Shown one piece after another: positions 15,395-23,170 of a DNA stretch of 64,000 bases (within the stretch, counting starts at the first letter, position 1; each line of letters opens with the position of its first letter). The translations under genes were made by a program, and so were the position numbers. The notes beneath the pieces were generated by a model. The model did no database searches and was not told the DNA's origin. It saw only the letters and a program-made list of their open reading frames with translations. This stretch comes from Streptomyces sp. HUAS MG91 (GTDB lineage Bacteria; Actinomycetota; Actinomycetes; Streptomycetales; Streptomycetaceae). The stretch spans positions 1,116,001 through 1,180,000 of the forward strand of contig NZ_CP159534.1 of NCBI RefSeq assembly GCF_040529335.1, in the 5' to 3' direction.

Positions 15395-16728
15395 CGACCG
15401 AAGTGCTCCTGCTCGCCGTGGCAGTCCTGCTCTCGCTGGCCTGCGGCGCCTTCGTCGCCGCGGAGTTCTCGCTCACCACCGTCGAGCGCGGTGAGCTGGA
15501 GGACGCCGTCGAGCGCGGCGAGCGCGGTGCCGCCGGCGCCCTGAAGGCGGTGCGCGCCCTCACCTTCCAGCTCTCGGGCGCCCAGCTCGGCATCACCGTC
15601 ACCAATCTGGTCGTCGGCATGCTCGCCGAGCCGTCCATCGCCAAGCTCATCGCGGGACCGCTGGAGGCCGTCGGCATTCCGAAGAGCGCGTCGTCGTCGG
15701 TGGCGCTCGTGCTGGGCACCGCGCTGTCGACCGTGTTCCTGATGGTCGTCGGTGAGCTGGTGCCGAAGAACTGGGCGATCTCCTCGCCGCTGGCGGTCGC
15801 CAAGCGGGTGGCGACGCCGCAGCGCTGGTTCAGCGCGATCTTCCGGCCGTTCATCACGCACCTGAACAACACGGCGAACCGGCTCGTGCGCCGCTTCGGC
15901 ATCGAACCGACCGAGGAGCTGGCCTCCGCGCGCGGTCCGCAGGAGCTGATGGCCCTGGCCCGCCACTCCGCGAAGGAGGGCGCGCTGGAGGCGGACACCG
16001 CCGAGCTGTTCGTGCGCACCCTGAACCTGGCCGACCTGACCGCGGAGAACGTGATGACGCCGCGCGTCCAGGTCGTCGCCCTCGACGTGCAGGCCACCTG
16101 CGAGGACGTGGCGAACGCGACCCGCGCGACCGGCCTGTCCCGCTTCCCCGTCTTCCGCGGCAACCTCGACACCGTCGTCGGCATCGTCCACATCAAGGAC
16201 GTCCTCGCCGTGCCCGCCGGGCAGCGCGCCCGCAAGAGCGTGTCCGAGCTGCTGCGCGAACCGCTCCTGGTGCCCGAGACGCTCTCCGTCGACCAGCTCC
16301 TCGACCGGCTGTCCGGCAAGCGCACCATGGCCGTGGTCATCGACGAGTACGGCGGTACCGCCGGCGTGGCCACGCTGGAGGACATCGTCGAGGAGGTCGT
16401 CGGCGAGGTGCGCGACGAGCACGACCCGCACGAGACGTCGGACATCGCGCCCGCGGGCTCGGACGACGAGGGCCGGGCCGTGTACTCGGCCGACGGCGCC
16501 GCCCGCACCGACCAGCTCGCCCGGGTCGGGCTGCGCACGCCCGACGGCCCGTACGAGACCCTCGCCGGGCTCGTCGCCACCGAGCTGGGCCGCATCCCCG
16601 ACATCGGCGACACGGTCGAGGTCGCCGGGTGGCGGCTCGACGTCGTGGACGCGCACGGACACCGTGCCGCCCGTGTCCTGCTGCACGCCCCGCTCGCCAC
16701 CGACACCGCGCGGGAGGACGCCCGATGA
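15391..16728 (+). CDS. CNNM/CorC-type (hemolysin family) membrane protein with CBS pair, copy 1
   Basis: A 445-residue protein with an N-terminal DUF21/CNNM membrane domain (roughly residues 1-190, three or four helices, including FQLSGAQLGITVTNLVVGMLAEP and MVVGELVPKNWAIS). Two CBS motifs follow (VMTPRVQVVALDV... and ...LLVPETLSVDQLLDRL...VVIDEYGGTAGVATLEDIVEEVVGE). A C-terminal CorC/HlyC transporter-associated domain ends the protein. The family is linked to magnesium or cobalt export and divalent-cation tolerance. GGAGG at 15376-15380 serves the ATG, which overlaps a leader mini-ORF. Its TGA overlaps the second copy (ATGA), so the two probably form a heteromeric complex. Confidence 0.93.
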   Translation: MTTEVLLLAVAVLLSLACGAFVAAEFSLTTVERGELEDAVERGERGAAGALKAVRALTFQLSGAQLGITVTNLVVGMLAEPSIAKLIAGPLEAVGIPKSASSSVALVLGTALSTVFLMVVGELVPKNWAISSPLAVAKRVATPQRWFSAIFRPFITHLNNTANRLVRRFGIEPTEELASARGPQELMALARHSAKEGALEADTAELFVRTLNLADLTAENVMTPRVQVVALDVQATCEDVANATRATGLSRFPVFRGNLDTVVGIVHIKDVLAVPAGQRARKSVSELLREPLLVPETLSVDQLLDRLSGKRTMAVVIDEYGGTAGVATLEDIVEEVVGEVRDEHDPHETSDIAPAGSDDEGRAVYSADGAARTDQLARVGLRTPDGPYETLAGLVATELGRIPDIGDTVEVAGWRLDVVDAHGHRAARVLLHAPLATDTAREDAR

Positions 16729-17738
16729 TCGCGATCCAGCTCCTGATCGGTCTGGCGACCCTCGTCGTCAACGCCTTCTTCGTCGGCGCCGAGTTCGCGC
16801 TGATCTCCGTACGCCGCAGCCAGATCGAACCGCATGCCGAAGAAGGGAACCGCAGGGCGCGCAGCGTCCTGTGGGGCCTGGAGCACGTGTCGGCGCTGCT
16901 GGCCGCGGCCCAGCTCGGCATCACGCTGTGCACCCTGGTGCTCGGCATCGTCGCCGAACCGGCGATCGCGCATCTGCTGGAGCCGGTCTTCGACGCCGTC
17001 GGGATGCCGCACGGCCTGGTCCACCCGATCGCGTTCGTGATCGCGCTGACGGTGGCCACGTATCTGCACATGCTGCTGGGCGAGATGGTGCCGAAGAACA
17101 TCGCGCTCGCCGAACCGGTGCGCTCCGCGCTGCTGCTCGGCCCGCCGCTGGTCGCCCTCGCGCGCGCCCTGCGCCCGGTGATCTTCGCGATCAACGCCTT
17201 CGCGAACACGCTGCTGAAGCTGTTGCGCGTGGAGACGAAGGACGAGGTCGCGGCGACGTTCTCGGACAGTGAGCTGGCCCGGCTGGTCCGGGACTCCTCC
17301 GAGGCCGGCCTGATCGACGACCGTGCGCAGGAACGCCTGCACGACGCCCTGGAGCTGGGCCGCCGCCCGGTCAAGGACGTCGTGCTGCCGCTGGAGAAGG
17401 TCGTCTACGCGCGCGTGGGCGTCACGCCCGAGCAGTTGGAGCAGCTGTCCGCCGAGTCCGGGTTCTCACGGTTCCCGGTCGTGGACGAGAGCCGGCGCAT
17501 CGTCGGTTACCTCCATGTGAAGGACGCGCTGGACGCGATGCCCCGCGACCTGCCGTTCCGGGTGCCGGACATGCGGTCCATCGCGCGCGTGCGCGAGGCG
17601 ACGCCGCTGGACGACGTGCTGACCGCGATGCGGCGCAGCCGGACACATGTCGCGGCGGTGCTCGGCGCGGACGGGCGGCTCGCCGGTCTGGTCACCATGG
17701 AGGACCTGCTGCGGGAGCTGTTCGGGCAGACCGCGTGA
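16725..17738 (+). CDS. CNNM/CorC-type (hemolysin family) membrane protein, copy 2
   Basis: A 337-residue relative of the preceding protein. It has a DUF21/CNNM membrane domain (QLLIGLATLVVNAFFVGAEFALISVRRSQIE, AAAQLGITLCTLVLGIVAEPAI, HMLLGEMVPKNIALAEP) and a CBS pair ending in VLGADGRLAGLVTMEDLLRELFGQTA. The C-terminal CorC/HlyC domain found in copy 1 is missing, so it stops about 100 residues earlier. The ATG at 16725 overlaps the upstream TGA and has GGGAGGA a few bases before it; a longer in-frame start at 16629 would lie inside copy 1. The paired long and short arrangement looks typical of streptomycetes. Confidence 0.92.
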   Translation: MIAIQLLIGLATLVVNAFFVGAEFALISVRRSQIEPHAEEGNRRARSVLWGLEHVSALLAAAQLGITLCTLVLGIVAEPAIAHLLEPVFDAVGMPHGLVHPIAFVIALTVATYLHMLLGEMVPKNIALAEPVRSALLLGPPLVALARALRPVIFAINAFANTLLKLLRVETKDEVAATFSDSELARLVRDSSEAGLIDDRAQERLHDALELGRRPVKDVVLPLEKVVYARVGVTPEQLEQLSAESGFSRFPVVDESRRIVGYLHVKDALDAMPRDLPFRVPDMRSIARVREATPLDDVLTAMRRSRTHVAAVLGADGRLAGLVTMEDLLRELFGQTA

Positions 17739-17759
17739 GGGCTCGGTCCGCGTGAGGGT

Positions 17760-18026
17760 TCAGTCCGTGGGCCGGGGCGCGGGCTGCGGCGTGGGGGTCT
17801 CCAGGAGGCCCGGGCCGTGCGGGCCGACGCCCGCGGCGCCGAGTGCGGTGAGGACCGCGAGGACCGTGGCCAGGCCCGCGGTGCCGAGCGCCGCCGCCCA
17901 GTCGACGTTCAGCAGATTGGTCGCCCCGGCGACCAGGACGGCCGCGAGGGACTGTGCGAAGGTCCTGACGGCGCGCTCGGCGGTGGCCTTCCAGAAGGCC
18001 GCCGTCCACATGCTGCTCATGCCCAT
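17760..18026 (-). CDS. Holin-like small membrane protein (r1t type)
   Basis: An 88-residue protein starting MGMSSMWTAAFWKATAERAVRTFAQSLAAVLVAG, with two hydrophobic segments (SLAAVLVAGATNLL and ALGTAGLATVLAVLTALGAAG) and a proline-rich tail. This is the pattern of phage r1t-type holins, which are common as single genes in Streptomyces chromosomes. The ATG at 18026 is chosen because GGGGAG lies 6 nt upstream; an ATG at 18056 adds ten residues without a better site. No endolysin or other phage gene is nearby, so a phage-lysis role is unproven. It is convergent with the CNNM pair. Confidence 0.75.
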   Translation of the reverse strand: MGMSSMWTAAFWKATAERAVRTFAQSLAAVLVAGATNLLNVDWAAALGTAGLATVLAVLTALGAAGVGPHGPGLLETPTPQPAPRPTD

Positions 18027-18134
18027 GACGCTCTCCCCGTTTCTTTCGGTGTTCATGGCATACCGCCGCTGCCGCCCACTGCCCAGACCTGCGGCGCGCG
18101 CGACCTCGGTGGCCGGGATACGATCGCTGGCGCC

Positions 18135-18905
18135 ATGCAGATGAATGCCAACTACACCAGTCTTGTCGCGGTCGGCGACTCCTTCACCGAGGGCATGTCG
18201 GACCTGCTGCCCGACGGTTCCTACCGCGGCTGGGCCGACCTGCTGGCCGGCCGGATGGCGGCGCACACCCCCGGCTTCCGGTACGCGAACCTGGCGGTGC
18301 GCGGCAAGCTGATCGGGCAGATCGTCGACGAGCAGGTCGATGTCGCCGCCGCCATGAAGCCCGACGTGATCACGCTCGTGGGCGGCCTCAACGACACCCT
18401 GCGCCCCAAGGTCGACATGGTCCGGGTCCGCGACCTGCTCACCGAGGCCGTCGAGAAGCTCGCGCCGTCCTGCGAGCAGTTGGTCCTGATGCGCAGTCCC
18501 GGGCGCAACGGGCCGGTCATGGAGCGGTTCCGGCCGCGCATGGAGGAGCTGTTCACCTGCATCGACGACCTCGCGGCCCGGCACGGCGCCGTCGTCGTCG
18601 ACCTGTACGGGGCGGGTGTCCTCGGCGACCAGCGGCTGTGGGACGTCGACCGGCTGCACCTGACGGCGGAGGGCCACCGCCGGGTCGCCGAGGCCGTCTG
18701 GCAGGCGCTCGGTTACGAGCCCGGGGACGACTGGCGCGCGCCGCTGCCGCCCGCGGTCAGGGCGACCTGGGCGACGCGGCGGGTCAGCGACGCCCGCTTC
18801 GCCAAGCAGCACCTGGTCCCGTGGATCGGGCGCCGGCTGACCGGCCGGTCCTCCGGCGACGGCCGCCCGCCGAAGCGGGCCGACCTCACCCCGTACGACA
18901 GCTGA
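18135..18905 (+). CDS. SGNH/GDSL-family hydrolase
   Basis: A 256-residue SGNH hydrolase. Block I is VAVGDSFTEGMSD with the nucleophile serine in GDSFTEG, block II has a glycine in NLAVRGKLI, block III is GGLNDTL with the oxyanion-hole asparagine, and block V is DVDRLHLTAEGH with the catalytic Asp-x-x-His. There is no signal peptide, so it is probably an intracellular esterase or lipase of unknown substrate. After about residue 200 a basic tail extends past the catalytic domain. It is divergent from the holin-like gene with 108 nt between them. Confidence 0.9.
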   Translation: MQMNANYTSLVAVGDSFTEGMSDLLPDGSYRGWADLLAGRMAAHTPGFRYANLAVRGKLIGQIVDEQVDVAAAMKPDVITLVGGLNDTLRPKVDMVRVRDLLTEAVEKLAPSCEQLVLMRSPGRNGPVMERFRPRMEELFTCIDDLAARHGAVVVDLYGAGVLGDQRLWDVDRLHLTAEGHRRVAEAVWQALGYEPGDDWRAPLPPAVRATWATRRVSDARFAKQHLVPWIGRRLTGRSSGDGRPPKRADLTPYDS

Positions 18906-18975
18906 CCGCCGCCGGGCGGCGGGGCCCGGCGGCGCTCTCGTAGCCGCGAACGCAAGGGCCCGCGGCCAGGGCGAC

Positions 18976-19005
18976 TAGACCTTTACCGAATAGACCTTTA
19001 TCGAA
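18976..19005. repeat. 15-bp tandem repeat
   Basis: TAGACCTTTACCGAA at 18976-18990 is followed at once by TAGACCTTTATCGAA at 18991-19005, one mismatch in 15. It lies in the 149-nt space between the ends of the SGNH and TetR genes and is AT-richer than its surroundings. Purpose unknown. Confidence 0.8.
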
Positions 19006-19054
19006 CGCCGAGGAATCGGCCAAGGCCCAGAACTTCGCGAACGCCGACCGCGCG

Positions 19055-19675
19055 TCAGGCGGTAGAGGTCAGCGCGGCGGGGAGCTTGGCGAAGGTCTCC
19101 TCGACCAGTTTCGTCAAGCCGTCGCGGCCTCCGCGACCGCCCTGTGCCGTCCAGTGCAGGGAAGCCGTGCGCCAGGTGGCCACGAAGATCTCCACGGTCA
19201 GCGAGAGAAGCACCTCGTCGGTGTCGGCGCCGACGGAACCATGCACCGCCTCGACCAGGGCTCGCGTCGTGTCCTGGCAGTAGCCCAGGCTGTGCGCCTG
19301 CAGCGCGGGTGCGGCCTCCGCCAGCTCGCGGGTGGCCAGGAAGCGGCGGTCCCAGTCCGGGTCCATGGCGCTCAAGGTGGTTCCCAGCGCCAGGCGGAGA
19401 GCCTCGAGGAGCGGGCCGTCCATCTCCGAGGTGGCCACGTGATCGAGATAGGCCGACCACAGGTCACTGTCGGCGGCCAGCGCGACGTCTTCCTTGGAAG
19501 GGTAGTTCCGGAAGAAGGTCCGCTTGGACACCTCCACGGCATCACACAGGTCATCCAGCGTGGTGGCGTCGTACCCGCGTTCGGTGAACAGGCGGAGCGC
19601 GGTCTCGGCCAGGGCCCTGCGAGTGCGCGCCTTCTTCCGTTCGCGCAGCGGCAGGTCACGCAGGTCATCACTCAC
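19055..19675 (-). CDS. TetR-family transcriptional regulator
   Basis: A 206-residue TetR protein. The N-terminal helix-turn-helix spans about residues 12-60 (ERKKARTRRALAETALRLFTERGYDATTLDDLCDAVEVSKRTFFRNYPSKEDVALA); the rest is the helical ligand-binding and dimer domain. It starts with GTG at 19675. It is divergent from a drug-exporter gene with a 15-bp palindrome between them, so it most likely represses that exporter and itself until a drug binds. Codon choice here and in the exporter appears somewhat less GC-biased than in neighbouring genes by eye, which may hint at transfer. Confidence 0.92.
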   Translation of the reverse strand: MSDDLRDLPLRERKKARTRRALAETALRLFTERGYDATTLDDLCDAVEVSKRTFFRNYPSKEDVALAADSDLWSAYLDHVATSEMDGPLLEALRLALGTTLSAMDPDWDRRFLATRELAEAAPALQAHSLGYCQDTTRALVEAVHGSVGADTDEVLLSLTVEIFVATWRTASLHWTAQGGRGGRDGLTKLVEETFAKLPAALTSTA

Positions 19676-19708
19676 ACCATGAGGCTATCACTCGGGGGCT
19701 GTTGCCCT

Positions 19709-19734
19709 TTGACAGCTAATGCCACTGAGTGGCA
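19709..19734. promoter_or_regulatory. Candidate TetR operator and -35 box
   Basis: TTGACA at 19709-19714 is a perfect -35 box on the plus strand for the exporter. It is followed by the palindrome TGCCACT-G-AGTGGCA at 19720-19734, which lies in the spacer where a repressor would block polymerase. No good -10 is visible (GCACTG at best). The palindrome sits in the 115-nt divergent region of the TetR/exporter pair. Confidence 0.65.
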
Positions 19735-19790
19735 CTGTCGCCTCGGTGGCCAATCGTGGCCGCTGAACTCCCGTGAAGGAGCCTGGATTC

Positions 19791-21296
19791 GTGACTACCG
19801 CGCCCATGGGCCGCTCCCGTCCGGCGATCACGCTGGTGGTGGTGCTACTGGCCTTCCTCACCGTGCCGATGTCCATCTCCGGAGCAGCCGTCGCGCTGCC
19901 CGGCATCGGTGAGGACCTGCACACCGCAGGCGCACCGCTGCAATGGGTCATGAACGCCTACAACTTGACGTTCGCCTCGTTCACGCTGGTCTCCGGCTCC
20001 GCGGCCGACCTGGTGGGGCGCCGGCGGGCCTTCGTGATCGGCGGCGGGGTGTTCGCCGTCGGCTCGCTCGCCGCCGCGTCCGCGTCCGACATCGTCCTGC
20101 TGGACATCGCCCGTGCTCTGTCGGGTATCGGTGCGGCCGGTGTGTTCGCCAGCGGCGGCGCAATTCTGGCCACCACCTTCGACGGCGCCGCGCGCACCCG
20201 CGCGTTCGCGGCGCTCGGCAGCGCCGCCGGACTCGGCCTGGCGGCCGGACCCACCCTGTCGGGCTGGCTGGTCAGCGGGCTGGGATGGCGCGCCGCCTTC
20301 GGACTGCACGCCGCCGTGCTGGCGGTGGCCCTCGCCGGTGCCGGCTGCATCGCCGAATCCCGCGCCGAGCGGAGGCCCCGCCTGGACGTGACCGGCGCTG
20401 TCGTGTTCGTCGCCGGCCTCGGCACGCTGGTCCTGGGCTCGGTCCAGGGGCCGGAGTGGGGCTGGGCGAGCCCCGGTGTGCTGGCGCTGCTCGTCGTCGG
20501 CGTGGGGCTCCTCGTGCTCTTCGTCGTCCTCCAGGCCCGCTCCGCCGCCCCGCTGCTCGACCTGACGCTGGTGAAGAACCGCCGCTTCCTGGCCCTGTGC
20601 ATGGTGCCCGTCGTATCGACCTTCGGCTTCGTGACGCTGCTGACCTACCTGCCCACGTACCTCATGGGTGCGAGCGGCCTCTCCCCGCAGCGCGCCGGAA
20701 CGGTGCTGCTGCTGATGACCGCACCGGTGCTCCTGGCGCCGCCGCTGGCCGGAGGACTGGTCAACCGGGGTGTTTCGGCCCGCACGGTGATCGCGATTTC
20801 CTTGGTGATGTTCGCCGGCGGGAACGCATGGCTCACGGTGATCACCCCTTCCGCCTCGGTCGCCGTGATCGCCGGGCCGCTGCTGCTGACCGGGCTGGGC
20901 GCCGGGCTGTCCTTCGGCGTGGGGGACGGTGCGGCGATGAGCCTCGTCGAGCCCGAGCAGGCCGGGATGGCCACCGGGTTCCTCAACACCATGCGCATCG
21001 GCAGCGAGGCCATCGTCATCGCCGTGTACGGCGCGGTGCTGGTCAGCCTGGTCAGCACCCGCGTCGGCTCCCGGGGGCTTGCCGAGGAGGTTGCCGCGGG
21101 AGATCTGACCGGCGGTGACTCCGGGACGCTGGCCGACGGGTTCACCCACGCCCTGCATGTCGCCCTGACCGGAACGGCCGCCGCGTGCACGATCGGGGCG
21201 GTGGCCATCGCCGCCGCATTGGCCCCGCCACGCCGCGACATCACAGCGACGAGCGTCCCTGCCAAGGACCCCCAACTGCCCACCGAGCTTGCCTGA
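19791..21296 (+). CDS. MFS drug exporter, DHA2 (14-helix) family
   Basis: A 501-residue transporter with about 14 transmembrane helices. The motif C-like segment is AAVALPGIGEDLH, and the inter-helix loop ADLVGRRRAFVIGGGVFAVGSLAAA is motif A. WVMNAYNLTFASFTLVSGS is typical of EmrB/QacA-type proteins. It should exchange protons for a toxic organic compound. The GTG at 19791 was chosen because AAGGAG at 19776-19781 lies 9 nt upstream; the GTG at 19773 would place this site inside the gene. It is controlled presumably by the divergent TetR gene. Confidence 0.93.
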   Translation: MTTAPMGRSRPAITLVVVLLAFLTVPMSISGAAVALPGIGEDLHTAGAPLQWVMNAYNLTFASFTLVSGSAADLVGRRRAFVIGGGVFAVGSLAAASASDIVLLDIARALSGIGAAGVFASGGAILATTFDGAARTRAFAALGSAAGLGLAAGPTLSGWLVSGLGWRAAFGLHAAVLAVALAGAGCIAESRAERRPRLDVTGAVVFVAGLGTLVLGSVQGPEWGWASPGVLALLVVGVGLLVLFVVLQARSAAPLLDLTLVKNRRFLALCMVPVVSTFGFVTLLTYLPTYLMGASGLSPQRAGTVLLLMTAPVLLAPPLAGGLVNRGVSARTVIAISLVMFAGGNAWLTVITPSASVAVIAGPLLLTGLGAGLSFGVGDGAAMSLVEPEQAGMATGFLNTMRIGSEAIVIAVYGAVLVSLVSTRVGSRGLAEEVAAGDLTGGDSGTLADGFTHALHVALTGTAAACTIGAVAIAAALAPPRRDITATSVPAKDPQLPTELA

Positions 21297-21522
21297 CCGG
21301 GCACATCGAGGGCCTTGGAGATGTCACCGTCGGGCTTGACGTCACCGTGCGGGCGTCAGCAGGGGGCATGCGCCGCCGGAGCGCACCCCCTCGGCGTCAC
21401 AGTGGAAGGCAACCCCGGGCGTCCGCTCGCTCCCAGCACTCAGACGCGCGATGTCCTCCATGCCCTCTGACCTGTACGTTCCTACATCACATGGACTGTT
21501 CGGAGCCTGTACGGACGCCCGG

Positions 21523-21539
21523 TAAACTCCGTACACGTG
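21523..21539 (+). promoter_or_regulatory. purB: Likely promoter of purB with leaderless start
   Basis: TAAACT at 21523-21528 resembles a -10 box and ends only 8 nt before the GTG at 21537. Transcription would start at or next to the start codon. No ribosome site is present in the preceding 40 nt, so purB is probably translated from a leaderless mRNA. The matching -35 (TTCGGA at 18-nt spacing) is weak. Confidence 0.45.
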
Positions 21540-22976
21540 ACTGCGCCTGCAAAGCCCCGTATCCCGAACGTTCTCGCCGGACGCTATGCCTCCGTCGACC
21601 TCGCCACCCTCTGGTCCCCCGAGGAGAAGGTGAAGCTGGAGCGCAAGCTCTGGCTCGCCGTGCTCAAGGCCCAGAAGGATCTCGGGATCGAGGTGCCGGA
21701 TGCCGCGATCGCCGACTACGAGCGGGTGCTCGACCAGGTCGACCTGGGTTCGATCGCCGAGCGCGAGAAGGTCACGCGGCACGACGTGAAGGCCCGCATC
21801 GAGGAGTTCAACGCGCTCGCCGGGCACGAGCAGGTCCACAAGGGCATGACGTCCCGCGACCTGACGGAGAACGTCGAGCAGTTGCAGATCCGGCTCTCGC
21901 TGGAGCTGGTCCGGGACCGTTCCGTCGCCGTCCTGGCGCGGCTCGGCAAGCTGGCCGGCGAGTACGGCGAGCTGGTCATGGCGGGCCGCTCGCACAATGT
22001 CGCCGCGCAGGCCACCACCCTCGGCAAGCGCTTCGCGACCGCCGCCGACGAGCTGCTCGTCGCGTACGGCCGGGTCGAGGAACTGCTGAACCGCTACCCG
22101 CTGCGCGGCATCAAGGGCCCGGTCGGCACCGCGCAGGACATGCTCGACCTGCTCGGCGGCGACGCCGCGAAGCTGGCCGACCTGGAGGACCGGATCGCCG
22201 GTCACCTCGGCTTCTCTCAGGCGTTCACGTCGGTCGGCCAGGTCTACCCGCGCTCGCTCGACTACGAGGTCGTGACCTCGCTGGTGCAGCTCGCCGCGGC
22301 GCCCTCCTCGCTGGCCAAGACGATCCGGCTGATGGCCGGGCACGAGCTGGTCACCGAGGGCTTCAAGCCGGGCCAGGTCGGCTCGTCCGCGATGCCGCAC
22401 AAGATGAACACCCGCTCCTGCGAGCGCGTCAACGGCCTCATGGTGATCCTGCGCGGCTACGCGTCGATGACCGGCGAGCTGGCGGGCGACCAGTGGAACG
22501 AGGGCGATGTCTCGTGCTCGGTCGTGCGTCGTGTGGCGCTGCCGGACGCGTTCTTCGCGCTCGACGGTCTGCTGGAGACGTTCCTGACGGTCCTCGACGA
22601 GTTCGGCGCGTTCCCGGCCGTCGTCGCCCGTGAGCTGGACCGCTACCTGCCGTTCCTCGCCACGACCAAGGTCCTCATGGCGTCGGTGCGCGCGGGCGTC
22701 GGCCGCGAGGAGGCCCACGAGGCCATCAAGGAGAACGCGGTGGCCTCGGCCCTGGCCATGCGCGAGCAGGGCGCCGAGCGCAACGAGCTGCTCGACAAGC
22801 TCGCCGCCGACACCCGGATCCCGTTGGACCGTGCTCAGCTCGACGCGCTGATGGCGGACAAGCTGTCGTTCACGGGCGCCGCCGCCGGTCAGGTCGGCCA
22901 GGTCGTCGGTTGGATCGAGGAGATCGTGAAGCAGCACCCGGACGCCGCCGGGTACACGCCGGGAGCCATTCTCTGA
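21537..22976 (+). CDS. purB: Adenylosuccinate lyase
   Basis: A 479-residue fumarase/aspartase-superfamily lyase. It cleaves SAICAR to AICAR and adenylosuccinate to AMP, two steps of purine synthesis, releasing fumarate each time. The superfamily signature reads GSSAMPHKMN instead of the commoner SSAMPYKRNP; this variant fits my recollection of streptomycete PurB proteins. Other blocks are VHKGMTSRDLTENVEQLQ, MAGRSHNVAAQATTLGKRFA and GIKGPVGTAQDML. The start is GTG at 21537 with no ribosome site. A strong hairpin terminator follows at 23001-23038, so the gene is monocistronic. Confidence 0.97.
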   Translation: MTAPAKPRIPNVLAGRYASVDLATLWSPEEKVKLERKLWLAVLKAQKDLGIEVPDAAIADYERVLDQVDLGSIAEREKVTRHDVKARIEEFNALAGHEQVHKGMTSRDLTENVEQLQIRLSLELVRDRSVAVLARLGKLAGEYGELVMAGRSHNVAAQATTLGKRFATAADELLVAYGRVEELLNRYPLRGIKGPVGTAQDMLDLLGGDAAKLADLEDRIAGHLGFSQAFTSVGQVYPRSLDYEVVTSLVQLAAAPSSLAKTIRLMAGHELVTEGFKPGQVGSSAMPHKMNTRSCERVNGLMVILRGYASMTGELAGDQWNEGDVSCSVVRRVALPDAFFALDGLLETFLTVLDEFGAFPAVVARELDRYLPFLATTKVLMASVRAGVGREEAHEAIKENAVASALAMREQGAERNELLDKLAADTRIPLDRAQLDALMADKLSFTGAAAGQVGQVVGWIEEIVKQHPDAAGYTPGAIL

Positions 22977-23000
22977 CGCGGCCCCGCCGCAGCCGCTGAG

Positions 23001-23038
23001 GCCGCCCGTGACGTCCGGCACCGGACGTCACGGGCGGC
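23001..23038 (+). terminator. Transcription terminator of purB
   Basis: A perfect 18-bp stem (23001-23018 with 23021-23038) closed by a 2-nt centre, so effectively a 16-bp stem with a tight loop, followed by TTTCG. It lies 25 nt after the purB stop. Confidence 0.9.
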
Positions 23039-23094
23039 TTTCGCATGTGCGCGGTCTCCGGGCGATCAACAAATATCGTTCCGACCCCTTCTAC

Positions 23095-23112
23095 GTACCG
23101 ACTAGTCGGTAC
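23095..23112. promoter_or_regulatory. 18-bp perfect palindrome, candidate TetR-type operator
   Basis: GTACCGACTAGTCGGTAC is perfectly self-complementary, and the ACCGAC/GTCGGT arms resemble operators of TetR-family repressors. It lies 59 nt before the GTG of the MFS gene and is the only strong site in front of the MFS-amidase pair. No TetR gene is adjacent, so the regulator would act from elsewhere. Confidence 0.7.
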
Positions 23113-23170
23113 TAGCCTCGCGGCGGCGAGCACGCGCTCCGGCGTGCGGCCGACCAGCACAGGAGGCCAG

